From NCBI RefSeq assembly GCF_002564465.1, contig NZ_NUUX01000014.1:1-49841 (forward strand): a DNA stretch of 49,841 bases, given 5' to 3'. The DNA comes from Bacillus sp. AFS088145. GTDB lineage: Bacteria > Bacillota > Bacilli > Bacillales > Bacillaceae_G. Below, piece after piece: positions 1-8,208 of this stretch (position 1 is the stretch's first letter; each line of letters begins with the position of its first letter). A program made the translations under genes and the position numbers. The notes below the pieces were generated by a model. It did no database searches, was not told the origin of the DNA, and saw only the letters and a list, made by a program, of their open reading frames with translations.

Positions 1-110
1 TATGCTTTCTGACCTTTACCATATTTTAGATAGGTTATATCTGTTAGAAGTACTTTCCCAGGTACTTCTTGTTTAAATTGACGATTCAATCGTGAAAAAG
101 GAAGATTTTC
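1..110 (-). pseudogene. IS3-family transposase (OrfB) fragment
   Basis: Read on the minus strand, 110 to 1 encodes residues resembling the start of the rve/DDE integrase domain of IS3-family (IS150-like) OrfB proteins, with the words LNRQFKQEVPGKVLLTDITY and YGKGQKA. The Asp of the TDITY word is the first acidic residue of the catalytic DDE triad. An in-frame TAA (115..113) lies just upstream, so the N-terminal HTH part is absent here; the C-terminal part would lie outside the window to the left. It is a degraded or truncated insertion sequence. The family call rests on remembered motif similarity. Confidence 0.72.
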
Positions 111-536
111 TATTTATCTAAAAAATAATTAATTATATGTTAATTTTGTTTTAAATAACTTACAATTAATAAGAGTTTATTACAATTATATCTCTTATTC
201 TACTAAAAGTGAGTAAAAACACTTATTTCGTTAATTACGTTACAGGTAATTAGACCTTGAAAATTCTCGGATAATCATATTATCAAATCCAAAAGTTCTA
301 TTTTCGAGTAATCTTAAAGGTATTATTGGGTGTTTACTAGAAAATAATTCCAAGAGAAAGGAGGGGTTTGACAGTTTTGATTTAGAACTGATGTAACTAC
401 TTATAGAATTTAATCCATTTGTTTTCACTCATTAATAAAATCTAATCTTACAATTAAATGAATGGATTAATGTTTAAATGTTACATAAATGTGTCTAGTT
501 ATTTTTCTTTGAATCTATTAAAAAAGGGGCTCTACA
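111..536. other. AT-rich intergenic region
   Basis: No convincing gene. A 62-codon minus-strand frame (428..240) starts with GTG, has no ribosome binding site and matches nothing I recognise. The last 60 bases carry the AT-rich leader and the Shine-Dalgarno AAAAAGGGG of the subtilase that starts at 537. Confidence 0.5.
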
Positions 537-3500
537 ATGAAGAAAAAAAATTATTTAGCTTTACCTGTATCTACAATCCTTTTATTTTCAAGTATTTATT
601 CTGGGACAGTTCAAGCTGCTTCAGTAACAGGCGCTAATAGTACAGTTGCTAATCAGGTAAACTCTGGTAAAAACCTTAGAAAAAGCCAAATGAAGGAAGT
701 ACCAAAAGCAAGCGGTAAAGTACTCCCTAAGAAGGCAGAGACTAAAATTGAAACAAAATTAAGAGATAAATTAAAAAATAAACAATCAGTAACGAAACAT
801 AATGAACAAACTGGTGAATTAATCGTTAAATATAAAAAGAAAGTGACCACTGGTGAAATCACAACACTTCAGAAAAAGTATTCTCTAAAGTCTTCAAAGA
901 AATTAAAGAGTTTAAACGCTGAAGTAGTAAAAATCCCAGCAGGTGAAAGCACTAGTGAGTACATAACGAAACTAAAAAAGGATCAAAATGTTGAATCTGT
1001 ACAACCGAACTACAAATATTACGCTTCTGACTTCAATAATGCTAATGACTATTATGATCAATTATGGGGACTTAATAATATCGGACAAACCGTCAATGAC
1101 AGTGTAGGAAAACAGAATATTGATGTAGACGCACCTGAAAGCTGGACTAATTTTAGTTCAAAGCTATCGAAACCGGAAGCGCAAGTAGTAGTTGGTGTAA
1201 TCGATACGGGCGTGGATATTAACCACCCAGATTTAAAGGATAAAATTTGGGTAAATGAAAAGGAATTACATGGAAAAAAAGATGTAGATGATGATGGCAA
1301 CGGTTATGTTGATGATATAAATGGTTGGGATTTTTATAACCATGATAATACGGTCTATGATGCACTTGATGGAGATGAACATGGTACTCATGTATCCGGA
1401 ACAATTGCTGCGGCTTTAGAAGGACCAAATCTAGAAAATAATAAAGGAGTAGTTGGTGTTGCTCCTAACGTAAAAATTTTACCATTAAAGTTCATCGGTC
1501 CTGATGGTGGAACAACTGCAGATGCGATCGAAGCGATCGAATATGCTAAGACTATGGGAGTTAAAATCACAAATAACAGCTGGGGTGGCGGAGAATACGA
1601 TCCATTACTTGAAGAAGCAATAGCAAATTCTAATAGCTTATTTGTAGCTGCTGCAGGTAATGATGGAATGGATAATGATGAAGAGGGAGCTTACCCAGCA
1701 AGCTATGAAAGTTCTAATATCTTATCAGTAGCTGCTGTTGATAACAAAGGCAACTTAGCACCTTTCTCAAATTATGGTGCGGAATCTGTTGATGTTGCTG
1801 CTCCGGGAGTTGACATTATCAGTTCAGTTCCTAAATACCCAATCGATGAAATTACAAAAGCATTAAAAATTGATCAAGCTGGAGCATCAGCTCAAATTGC
1901 CGGAGACAATTACAAAGCGATCTTTGATGGAATTGGATATGAAAAAATATCTGAAAAACAAAGACAGGATGCTTTTGATAAAGCGTTAAGTTATTTAGAT
2001 TTGACGGATACGAATAAGAAAATTTTACTTGTTCAAGATGATGAAAGTGATCTTGCAGACTTGTTAAAAGGCATTCCTGAACTTTCTAAAATCTTTAAAA
2101 GCTATTTACCAACATATCAAAACCTGTTATCTAAGTATTCTTCAGTAAAAACGGTTACGATCAGTTCTGAATCGTCTTTATCAATGAACAGTACTGATTT
2201 ATCACAATACGATGCGGTAGTTTGGTTTACAGGAAACGGTATTGGATTTAATTCTGAAGATGGTACTGTTTTAACTAAATCAGATACAGAATTGTTAAAA
2301 AATTATCTGACAAGTGGCGGTAAATTATTATTATCAGGTGTTAACGCTTTAATAGGCCAAGAAAAATCATCTTTTGTAAAGGATTCTTTACATTTAAATG
2401 TATATTCAGAGATGGGTCCAAGTTTGAATGTTGAAGGTTTATCTGGTGGAATCTATGAAAATACTAAATATGATGTAAACCGATATGATTTACCTTATTA
2501 CATTGCTGATTATGTAACTTCGAATGATCAACAAAAAACAATCATTAACTCTAAATATGTTTCTGACTATGCCCAAGCATACGATTATTATAGTGGAACA
2601 TCTATGGCAACTCCACATACTACGGGTGCTGCTGCTATTTTATTAGGTTTACATCCGAATATGTCACCAGAGATGCTTAAGCTATATACAAGTGCAAAGG
2701 GAGCGAAATTAGATTCATTAAAAGGTCTTGTAGGCACTGGAAATATTGTTAAATCATCAACTTTAGATAACTTTGATGACAATGATACACCAGGGGTTCC
2801 ATTAGATAAAAGTGTATTAAATGGAAGTCTAGATTCTAAAAATGACAAAAACGATGTTTATGCAATATCATTAAAAGAGGGCCAAGGTATCACATTCTCA
2901 TTAAATGGGCAAGCAGGAAGCGATTTAGACTTGTATGTGTATAATGAATCCGCATCAAGTGTAAATAATAAGAATGGTATGGTTGCTTACTCAGAGAACA
3001 TAAATTCATCCAAAGAAAAGATAAACTTTATCGCTCCTAGAACTGGAATCTATTTTGTAAATGTCTACGACTACAATGGTTCAGGAAACTATAAACTTTA
3101 TTCTGGTAATTTCGGTGGATCTTATGAAGATGATTCTGACTCAGTGACTTTAGATGGAGATTGGATGCCAACATTTAATCCAGAATTCTCTGAAGAAATG
3201 GCAGGAGTACTTAATTCTAGAGGTGAAGTTAATTTCGCATTTGTTGGAACTAGCATTGAATGGCAAGGTTTTAAAGATCCAACACAAGGAATTGCCGATG
3301 TTTATATAGACGGCAATAAGATTGCATCACCATCTCTTTATAATAGTACGTTGAAATCAAAACAAAGTTTATTAAAATATGATTTTACAACTTATGGTAA
3401 TCACTCTATCAGAATTGTATGGACTGGAAAAAGTGACCCAGTAGCAAGAAAATCTGCTACAGGAATCAATTTGGATAAATTTATTGTAAAAGATAACCCT

Positions 3501-4496
3501 ATTTCATTAAAAACATCATTTGATACGGCAAAGAAATATCCAGTTATTTCATGGACTGCACCAAAATGGGCAGAATCATATAATATTTATCGCAAAGAGT
3601 CGTCACAAACTGATTATGTACAAATAAATAAAACACCTATTACTACAACGACATTTACAGATACAACTGCAATGTCGCCTGGAAAAACGTATAACTATGT
3701 TGTGGTAATTAATACACTAGATAAAACTGAGACACCTTATTCATCATCAATTAATTACGTAAACGATGATGATATTAAAGGAAGAGTATATATATCAGGT
3801 ACTGCAAAAGGAAGTCTTAGTACTGACACAAAAGACTATAAAGATGTTTGGGCTAAAAACTTAGACGCGGGCAAAACATATGAAATAACGTTATCTGGCC
3901 CTACTAATGCAAACTTTGATCTTTCATTATTCAACATTGGTACATCAACTATTTATGGTACGAAAGAATTGAAAAAGTCTGCTAGTACAACGTCTACTGA
4001 AAAAATTGTCTTTAAACCAACAAAAACTGGAATGTACTACATCGTTCCTACTGCTGTAAAAGGCTCTGGCCAATATAGTATTAATATTTCAGTTCAAACA
4101 ACGAAATCAGTAGAAAACAATGATTCTAATGTTAAATACTCTGGAACTTGGAGTAAGTTAAATTATACGAGCGCTTCTGGTGGCACGATTAATCAAACAA
4201 AAGGATCGACTGGATCGCTTCAATACAATTTTAGTGGTACGGGTATTACTGTTTATGCATTAAAAGATAAGAATATGGGTAAAACCGATATTTATATTGA
4301 TGGTAAAAAAATAAAGCAAATTGACCTTTACTCTTCAAGCCGTAAATATAAAGTAAATGTATTCGATATACAAAATCTAGAAAATAAAGCTCACACTATT
4401 AAAATTGTTGCTACTGGTACAAAATCTAGTGCTGCAACAAACAAGTTAATAAATGTTGATTCGTTTAAATTAACTCAGTTTTCAATAGTTAAATAA
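537..4496 (+). CDS. Large secreted subtilisin-like serine protease (S8) with inserted and C-terminal domains
   Basis: A 1319-residue secreted protease. A signal peptide (about 1-27, ending VQA) and an I9-like propeptide (about 90-160) precede the S8 catalytic domain. Visible catalytic residues are Asp223 (VIDTG), His282 (HGTHVSG), oxyanion Asn375 (AAGND) and Ser689 (GTSMATPH). Asn to Ser spans about 314 residues against about 66 in subtilisin. The extra block (about 435-660) contains a region that looks like a GATase1/DJ-1-type alpha-beta fold (KKILLVQDDE, YDAVVWFTGNG, GGKLLLSG). After the protease come a PPC-like domain (about 755-855), a beta-sandwich module (about 864-985), an Fn3-like domain (about 988-1075), a second PPC-like domain and a second beta-sandwich module; both sandwich modules carry a YIDG word. 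The start is ATG after AAAAAGGGG. The gene is monocistronic and followed by a terminator. Substrate unknown. Confidence 0.93.
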   Translation: MKKKNYLALPVSTILLFSSIYSGTVQAASVTGANSTVANQVNSGKNLRKSQMKEVPKASGKVLPKKAETKIETKLRDKLKNKQSVTKHNEQTGELIVKYKKKVTTGEITTLQKKYSLKSSKKLKSLNAEVVKIPAGESTSEYITKLKKDQNVESVQPNYKYYASDFNNANDYYDQLWGLNNIGQTVNDSVGKQNIDVDAPESWTNFSSKLSKPEAQVVVGVIDTGVDINHPDLKDKIWVNEKELHGKKDVDDDGNGYVDDINGWDFYNHDNTVYDALDGDEHGTHVSGTIAAALEGPNLENNKGVVGVAPNVKILPLKFIGPDGGTTADAIEAIEYAKTMGVKITNNSWGGGEYDPLLEEAIANSNSLFVAAAGNDGMDNDEEGAYPASYESSNILSVAAVDNKGNLAPFSNYGAESVDVAAPGVDIISSVPKYPIDEITKALKIDQAGASAQIAGDNYKAIFDGIGYEKISEKQRQDAFDKALSYLDLTDTNKKILLVQDDESDLADLLKGIPELSKIFKSYLPTYQNLLSKYSSVKTVTISSESSLSMNSTDLSQYDAVVWFTGNGIGFNSEDGTVLTKSDTELLKNYLTSGGKLLLSGVNALIGQEKSSFVKDSLHLNVYSEMGPSLNVEGLSGGIYENTKYDVNRYDLPYYIADYVTSNDQQKTIINSKYVSDYAQAYDYYSGTSMATPHTTGAAAILLGLHPNMSPEMLKLYTSAKGAKLDSLKGLVGTGNIVKSSTLDNFDDNDTPGVPLDKSVLNGSLDSKNDKNDVYAISLKEGQGITFSLNGQAGSDLDLYVYNESASSVNNKNGMVAYSENINSSKEKINFIAPRTGIYFVNVYDYNGSGNYKLYSGNFGGSYEDDSDSVTLDGDWMPTFNPEFSEEMAGVLNSRGEVNFAFVGTSIEWQGFKDPTQGIADVYIDGNKIASPSLYNSTLKSKQSLLKYDFTTYGNHSIRIVWTGKSDPVARKSATGINLDKFIVKDNPISLKTSFDTAKKYPVISWTAPKWAESYNIYRKESSQTDYVQINKTPITTTTFTDTTAMSPGKTYNYVVVINTLDKTETPYSSSINYVNDDDIKGRVYISGTAKGSLSTDTKDYKDVWAKNLDAGKTYEITLSGPTNANFDLSLFNIGTSTIYGTKELKKSASTTSTEKIVFKPTKTGMYYIVPTAVKGSGQYSINISVQTTKSVENNDSNVKYSGTWSKLNYTSASGGTINQTKGSTGSLQYNFSGTGITVYALKDKNMGKTDIYIDGKKIKQIDLYSSSRKYKVNVFDIQNLENKAHTIKIVATGTKSSAATNKLINVDSFKLTQFSIVK

Positions 4497-4503
4497 GCAA
4501 AAC

Positions 4504-4550
4504 AAAAAAATCCTGATTGCTCTTTTGAGTATTTCGGGATTTTTTTTTTT
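4504..4550 (+). terminator. Intrinsic terminator after subtilase
   Basis: A hairpin (AAATCCTGA paired with TTTCGGGATTT, inner CTC/GAG) is followed by a long T run directly after the subtilase stop codon. Confidence 0.85.
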
Positions 4551-4564
4551 CGAATTTAGACTAG

Positions 4565-4593
4565 TTTAATTTCCTTTACCAAAGGAAATTAAA
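4565..4593. repeat. 13-bp perfect inverted repeat, 3-nt loop
   Basis: TTTAATTTCCTTT, the loop ACC, then AAAGGAAATTAAA form a perfect 13-bp stem. No T run follows, so it is not a standard terminator. It lies 120 bp upstream of the TIR-like gene and could be an operator or an mRNA hairpin. Confidence 0.6.
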
Positions 4594-4712
4594 AGGTAAC
4601 AAATTTTGTGAAATATTTTGAATAATATAGACGTTTTATCGTAATATTTGGTAAAATTAAGCAAAAATACGTTGGTCAGCCTAATTATTTTGTCATTTTT
4701 AGTGAATGAAAT

Positions 4713-5238
4713 ATGGAGGATCTAGGATTTAAGGAAAGGAAACCAAGAGTGTTTATCGGTTCATCAGCGGAAGCTATTCATTATGTTGAAGCCGTATTTG
4801 AAGGACTAAAAAGGGAAACGGAAGTCACGATGTGGATGAATGCTTTTGACGAACTAGAGTACACGATGGATGATTTAGAAAAGCAACTAGATACAAATCA
4901 CTTTGCAGTATTTATATTTACTCCAGACGATATTATTGAAATTCGAAATGAGAAATATTTAGCAACTAGAGATAATACAATGTTTGAAATGGGACTATTT
5001 TGGGGGCGTTTAAAAAGAGGACGAGTTTTTTTATATAATGCCAAATGATACGAAAGGTATAATACATAAAAACTCGATAGAACCGCAGAACTATCATTTA
5101 CTTTCTGATTTAACCGGTCTTAATTCTTTAAAATATGATATACGTGATGATAAAGATATCGTTCAAGAAGTGGCTGGTGCTTGTATAAAAATAAAGACAA
5201 AGATTAGGGAAAAAGGCTTATTTCCTAATCTTCATTGA
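4713..5238 (+). pseudogene. TIR-like nucleotide-binding protein (CAP12/PycTIR type), frameshifted
   Basis: Two frames together encode one TIR-like protein. The first (4713-5048, 111 aa) has PRVFIGSSAEA, FAVFIFTPDD and TRDNTMFEMGLFWGRL; the Glu of FEMGLF sits where TIR NADases carry the catalytic glutamate. The second (from about 5038 to 5238) supplies LLSDLTGLNSLKYD, typical of the C-terminal part of this family (Pfam PF10137, now named for CBASS Cap12 and Pycsar TIR effectors). Removing one T from the T7 run at 5026-5032 joins the frames as RVFYIMPNDTKG, which reads naturally. There is no clear Shine-Dalgarno before ATG 4713. The joined protein is about 175 aa, with no visible STING, SAVED or cyclic-nucleotide-binding domain and no cyclase neighbour. 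An anti-phage role is family inference only. Confidence 0.75.
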
Positions 5239-5245
5239 AAATAGT

Positions 5246-5383
5246 ATGGTACTAACTGTCACTTTTTCAAGTGAAGAGTATGAAGCAATCGATCTAACTG
5301 AAGATGAAAAAGACTTCCTTTTAGGAAGAAATAAAAGATTAATGAAAACAATAAACGAAATTTTTGGAGGTGTTTCTGTATGA
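5246..5383 (+). CDS. Small hypothetical protein (45 aa)
   Basis: An ATG-started frame of 45 codons that begins MVLTVTFSSEEYEAID and ends FGGVSV. It is acidic in the first half and basic at the GRNKR stretch. Its stop overlaps the start of the next gene as ATGA, and its last codons contain the GGAGG that serves that gene, so the two look translationally coupled. It has no good ribosome binding site of its own and could be the 3' remnant of a longer gene. No family recognised. Confidence 0.4.
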   Translation: MVLTVTFSSEEYEAIDLTEDEKDFLLGRNKRLMKTINEIFGGVSV

Positions 5384-5562
5384 CTAGGTATATCAACTTA
5401 AATGATGCTAAAAAGGAATTCAAAAAAGATTTCTATCCAAAAGTTGAAAAAGGTATTGGCCAAAAGGGACTTGCTGATTTTAATGGTAAAACTGAAAGAG
5501 GAATTGTTGTTCTTCGTCGCAAAGCAGAATACGGAACTCCAGATCAAATGAAAGCATATTAA
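5380..5562 (+). CDS. Small basic hypothetical protein (60 aa)
   Basis: A 60-residue lysine-rich protein beginning MTRYINLNDAKKEF and ending TPDQMKAY. A strong GGAGG lies 7-8 nt before the ATG, and a good intrinsic terminator follows, so expression is credible. No signal peptide or membrane segment is visible. It overlaps the preceding 45-aa frame by 4 nt. I do not recognise the family. Confidence 0.65.
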   Translation: MTRYINLNDAKKEFKKDFYPKVEKGIGQKGLADFNGKTERGIVVLRRKAEYGTPDQMKAY

Positions 5563-5565
5563 AAC

Positions 5566-5598
5566 AAAAGGGTGATGAAATAGTTACCCTTTTTTTTT
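5566..5598 (+). terminator. Intrinsic terminator
   Basis: AAGGGTGA pairs with TTACCCTT (one G-T pair) and is followed by T8-9, just after the 60-aa gene. Confidence 0.8.
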
Positions 5599-5601
5599 GT
5601 G

Positions 5602-5853
5602 CGAAAATAAGAAATTTAGTCCCTCATAAGAGCTTCATGAGTAAGTAAAAAGGCAAAAATAAGTAATTTAGTACCTCATAAGAGCTCCATGAGTAAGTAT
5701 AAAGGCAAAAATAAGAAAAGGAGTACCTCATAAGAGCTCCATGAGTAAGTATAAAGGCAAAAATAAGAAAAGTAATACCTCATAAGAGCTTCATGAGTAA
5801 GTAAAAAACCCAAAATATGAAATTCAGTACCTCATAAGAGCTTCATGAGAAAT
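5602..5853. repeat. Five tandem 52-bp repeats, each with a small hairpin
   Basis: The 19-mer CTCATAAGAGCTYCATGAG occurs at 5623, 5675, 5727, 5779 and 5831, with an exact 52-bp period. The 33-bp spacers are also related (TAAGTA, then an A-rich stretch with GGCAAAAATAAG in most copies), so the whole 52-bp unit is repeated. Each core has CTCAT/ATGAG arms around a 9-nt loop containing AGAGCT. No reading frame runs through. The array sits between converging genes. Function unknown. Confidence 0.9.
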
Positions 5854-5943
5854 ATAACAATGATCACGTTAAACACTAATAAACAACCCCATGTTTACTA
5901 CATTCTAAAAAACATAATTGCCAAGCTTTTCCACTTTAAAAAT

Positions 5944-6783
5944 CTACTCATTATTCATCAGTTTTCTTAACTTAGATTCTGTATTTGTATTTTCAACAGG
6001 AGTGTAAACACTGCATCTTAAATCAATGTTTCCCTGAACTTGTAAGGATGTTAAGTTAAAGAGCATTTTTCCTGCTTTTGCGTGTCGAAACTCAATTAAT
6101 ACATCTGGAGCCGAACTTACCTCGCTCTCATTCCAGAGTTCATGAAATTCTGGGAAATTTTGTTCCATTTCGTTAATAAAGGAAGTGTACCATTGATCAC
6201 CTACATATTGTCCGTAATAAGTGCGGAAAATTGCTAAAAAGCCTTTTACAAAATGCTCCCAATTCACTGCTAAACTTTTAAATTCTTTTCTAGAGAAAAG
6301 CAATTGAATAAGATTTCGTTCCTCTTTTGGAATTTGTTCGAAATCTAAAAATACGTGAGCTGCTGCTGGATTCCATCCAACGATATGGCATCTTCGATCA
6401 GAAATAATGATCGGACAGTTCCGAAGTTCATTTAATATTTTAGTCAAGGCAGGACTAATGACTGTTTCTTCTTCATTTGAAAATGAGCGTTTTTCAGCTT
6501 CCGGTAATGCAAGTGCATATAAGTAATTTCGCTCATCCTTATTTAATTGTAATGCATCTGAAATGGCATCTAATACGGAATTAGAAACGGTTATATCTCT
6601 TCCTTGTTCTAGCCACGTATACCATGTTGTACTTACTCCTGCTAACCCGGCAACCTCTTCTCTACGAAGGCCCGGAGTTCTTCTACGGGTTCCAACTGGT
6701 AATCCAACCATTTGCGGATTTATTTTAGACCGCTGCGTTTTTAGAAATTCTGACAGTGCTTGAAGTCGGGTTTCTCGATTCAT
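5944..6783 (-). CDS. XRE-family regulator with MmyB-like ligand-binding domain
   Basis: A 279-aa DNA-binding regulator. Residues 1-70 form an XRE helix-turn-helix preceded by the TPGLRREEVAGLAGVSTTWY stretch typical of this family (recognition helix near STTWYTWLEQGR). Residues about 105-270 match the MmyB-like ligand-binding domain (words such as VGWNPAA and FRHAKAGKM). Members of this family are usually local regulators of adjacent oxidoreductase or lipid genes; the ligand may be a fatty acid or acyl derivative. It is divergent from fabF across a 104-bp space, and a perfect palindrome overlaps its own likely -10 box, which suggests autoregulation. Confidence 0.88.
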   Translation of the reverse strand: MNRETRLQALSEFLKTQRSKINPQMVGLPVGTRRRTPGLRREEVAGLAGVSTTWYTWLEQGRDITVSNSVLDAISDALQLNKDERNYLYALALPEAEKRSFSNEEETVISPALTKILNELRNCPIIISDRRCHIVGWNPAAAHVFLDFEQIPKEERNLIQLLFSRKEFKSLAVNWEHFVKGFLAIFRTYYGQYVGDQWYTSFINEMEQNFPEFHELWNESEVSSAPDVLIEFRHAKAGKMLFNLTSLQVQGNIDLRCSVYTPVENTNTESKLRKLMNNE

Positions 6784-6805
6784 CTTATAACTCCCTTCTG
6801 AACGT

Positions 6806-6820
6806 AGTATAAATTATACT
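6806..6820. promoter_or_regulatory. 15-bp palindromic operator candidate
   Basis: AGTATAAATTATACT is an odd-length perfect palindrome in the regulator/fabF intergenic space. It contains the minus-strand -10 TATAAT (6818-6813) of the regulator, so a bound dimer would block that promoter. Binding by the neighbouring XRE protein is inference. Confidence 0.6.
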
Positions 6821-6863
6821 AGGATAAACTACAACTTGTAATAGGATAAATACGCGTTAAAAT
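6813..6863. promoter_or_regulatory. Back-to-back sigma-A-like promoters sharing a -35 box
   Basis: On the minus strand TTACAA (6841-6836), a 17-nt spacer and TATAAT (6818-6813) face the regulator. On the plus strand the same six bases read TTGTAA, followed by a 16-nt spacer and TAAAAT (6858-6863) facing fabF. Matches to consensus are good but were read by eye. Confidence 0.5.
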
Positions 6864-6887
6864 AAAGAAAAAACGATTGGAGAACTT

Positions 6888-8123
6888 ATGATGAGAAGAA
6901 TTGTTATTACAGGTATGGGTGTTATCTCCCCTCTAGGAAATGATGTAGATACGGTTTGGAATAACTTAATTAACGGAAAATCAGGTATCACCGCTATTGA
7001 TACAATTGATGTATCAAATATAAAAACGAAAGTAGCAGGAATTGTTCGTGACTTTGATGCCGAAGAAAGATGGGGAAGAAAGGAAGCAAGAAAATTAGAT
7101 CGTTTTTGTCAATTTGCCTTAGCAGCTGCTGAACAAGCTTTGGAAAGTTCACAATTACAATTAGAAAAAATCGATCCTGAACGATTAGGAGTTTATGTAG
7201 GATCAGGAATTGGTGGGATTAATACCTTTATCGAAAATGTAAATTTATTAAACGAGAGAGGACCTGGGAGAGTTAGTCCAAGTTTAGTACCGATGATGAT
7301 ATCAAATGCGGCAGCAGCTCAAATAAGTATAAGATTAGGTGCACTTGGTCCATCTTTATCACCAGTAACCGCATGCTCTATAGGAAATTCTGCTATAGGA
7401 GAGGCATTCAATACAATTCGTAACGGAGAAGCGGATGTTATTTTCGCAGGTGGTACAGAGGCAGCTATAACGCAATTATCTTTAGCAAGTTTTGGTAACG
7501 CTAAGGCATTGTCCATCAATACTGAACCTACCTCATCAAGTCGACCTTTTGATGCAAATAGAGATGGATTTGTAATGAGTGAAGGTGCGGGGATTTTAGT
7601 GTTAGAATCATGGGAACACGCAGTAAAAAGAAATGCGCCCATCTTATGTGAGATAATTGGTTATGGAGCAAGTTCGGATGCATATCATATGGTTGCAACT
7701 CACCCAGAAGGACGAGGAGCGTTTTTAGCTATGAGAAATGCTTTAAATAGAGCTGAAATAGCATTACAAGATGTGGATGTCATTAGTGCACATGCAACAA
7801 GTACCCCATTAGGCGATCAATCTGAAACGCTGGCAATAAAAAAATTGTTTGGCGAACACGCTTATAAAATTCCAGTTACAGCAAATAAATCAATGCTTGG
7901 TCATATGCTTGGCGCAGCAGGAGGAGTAGAGGCGATCGCTTTAGTGAAAAGTCTTCAAGAAGGTATTATTCCGCCAACAATCAACTTAACTCAGCCGGAT
8001 CCTAATTGTGACTTAGACTATGTATCGGAAGGGGCAAGGAAAAAAGAATTAAACATAGGTATTTCAAACTCATTCGGCTTTGGTGGTCATAATTCTGCCA
8101 TTGTATTGAAAAAGTACGTTTAA
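6888..8123 (+). CDS. fabF: Beta-ketoacyl-ACP synthase II
   Basis: A 411-aa condensing enzyme that elongates acyl-ACP with malonyl-ACP in fatty acid synthesis. The Cys-His-His triad is visible at Cys163 (TACSIGNSA), His302 (SAHATSTPLGD) and His339 (GHMLGAAGG), matching E. coli FabF spacing, and the length is normal. The start is ATG 6888 after GGAGA (a second ATG follows immediately). It is not next to fabH, fabD or acpP and stands alone opposite an XRE/MmyB regulator, so it may be an auxiliary paralogue under local control rather than the housekeeping copy. A terminator follows. Confidence 0.93.
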   Translation: MMRRIVITGMGVISPLGNDVDTVWNNLINGKSGITAIDTIDVSNIKTKVAGIVRDFDAEERWGRKEARKLDRFCQFALAAAEQALESSQLQLEKIDPERLGVYVGSGIGGINTFIENVNLLNERGPGRVSPSLVPMMISNAAAAQISIRLGALGPSLSPVTACSIGNSAIGEAFNTIRNGEADVIFAGGTEAAITQLSLASFGNAKALSINTEPTSSSRPFDANRDGFVMSEGAGILVLESWEHAVKRNAPILCEIIGYGASSDAYHMVATHPEGRGAFLAMRNALNRAEIALQDVDVISAHATSTPLGDQSETLAIKKLFGEHAYKIPVTANKSMLGHMLGAAGGVEAIALVKSLQEGIIPPTINLTQPDPNCDLDYVSEGARKKELNIGISNSFGFGGHNSAIVLKKYV

Positions 8124-8155
8124 GATAAATCCTAATTGGTATATATTAACAGTCT

Positions 8156-8188
8156 AAAAGCCTCTTTTTAGTAAGAGGCTTTATTTTT
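8156..8188. terminator. Bidirectional terminator between fabF and ywaF-like gene
   Basis: AAAGCCTCTT pairs with AAGAGGCTTT, followed by TATTTTT on the plus strand and CTTTT on the minus strand. It lies between the converging genes. Confidence 0.85.
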
Positions 8189-8208
8189 CAGAGACCTAAA
8201 TACTCTAT

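Noticed and set aside
240-428. 62-codon minus-strand frame
   Set aside because: GTG start without a ribosome binding site, no recognisable motif, very AT-rich.
5020-5048. Programmed ribosomal frameshift in the TIR-like gene
   Set aside because: The join would need removal of one T from a run (a +1 shift) with no slippery heptamer, stimulatory hairpin or rare-codon stop context; a simple indel is more likely.
5602-5853. CRISPR-like array
   Set aside because: The 33-bp spacers are themselves related copies, and no cas genes are nearby. It is a tandem repeat, not a CRISPR array.
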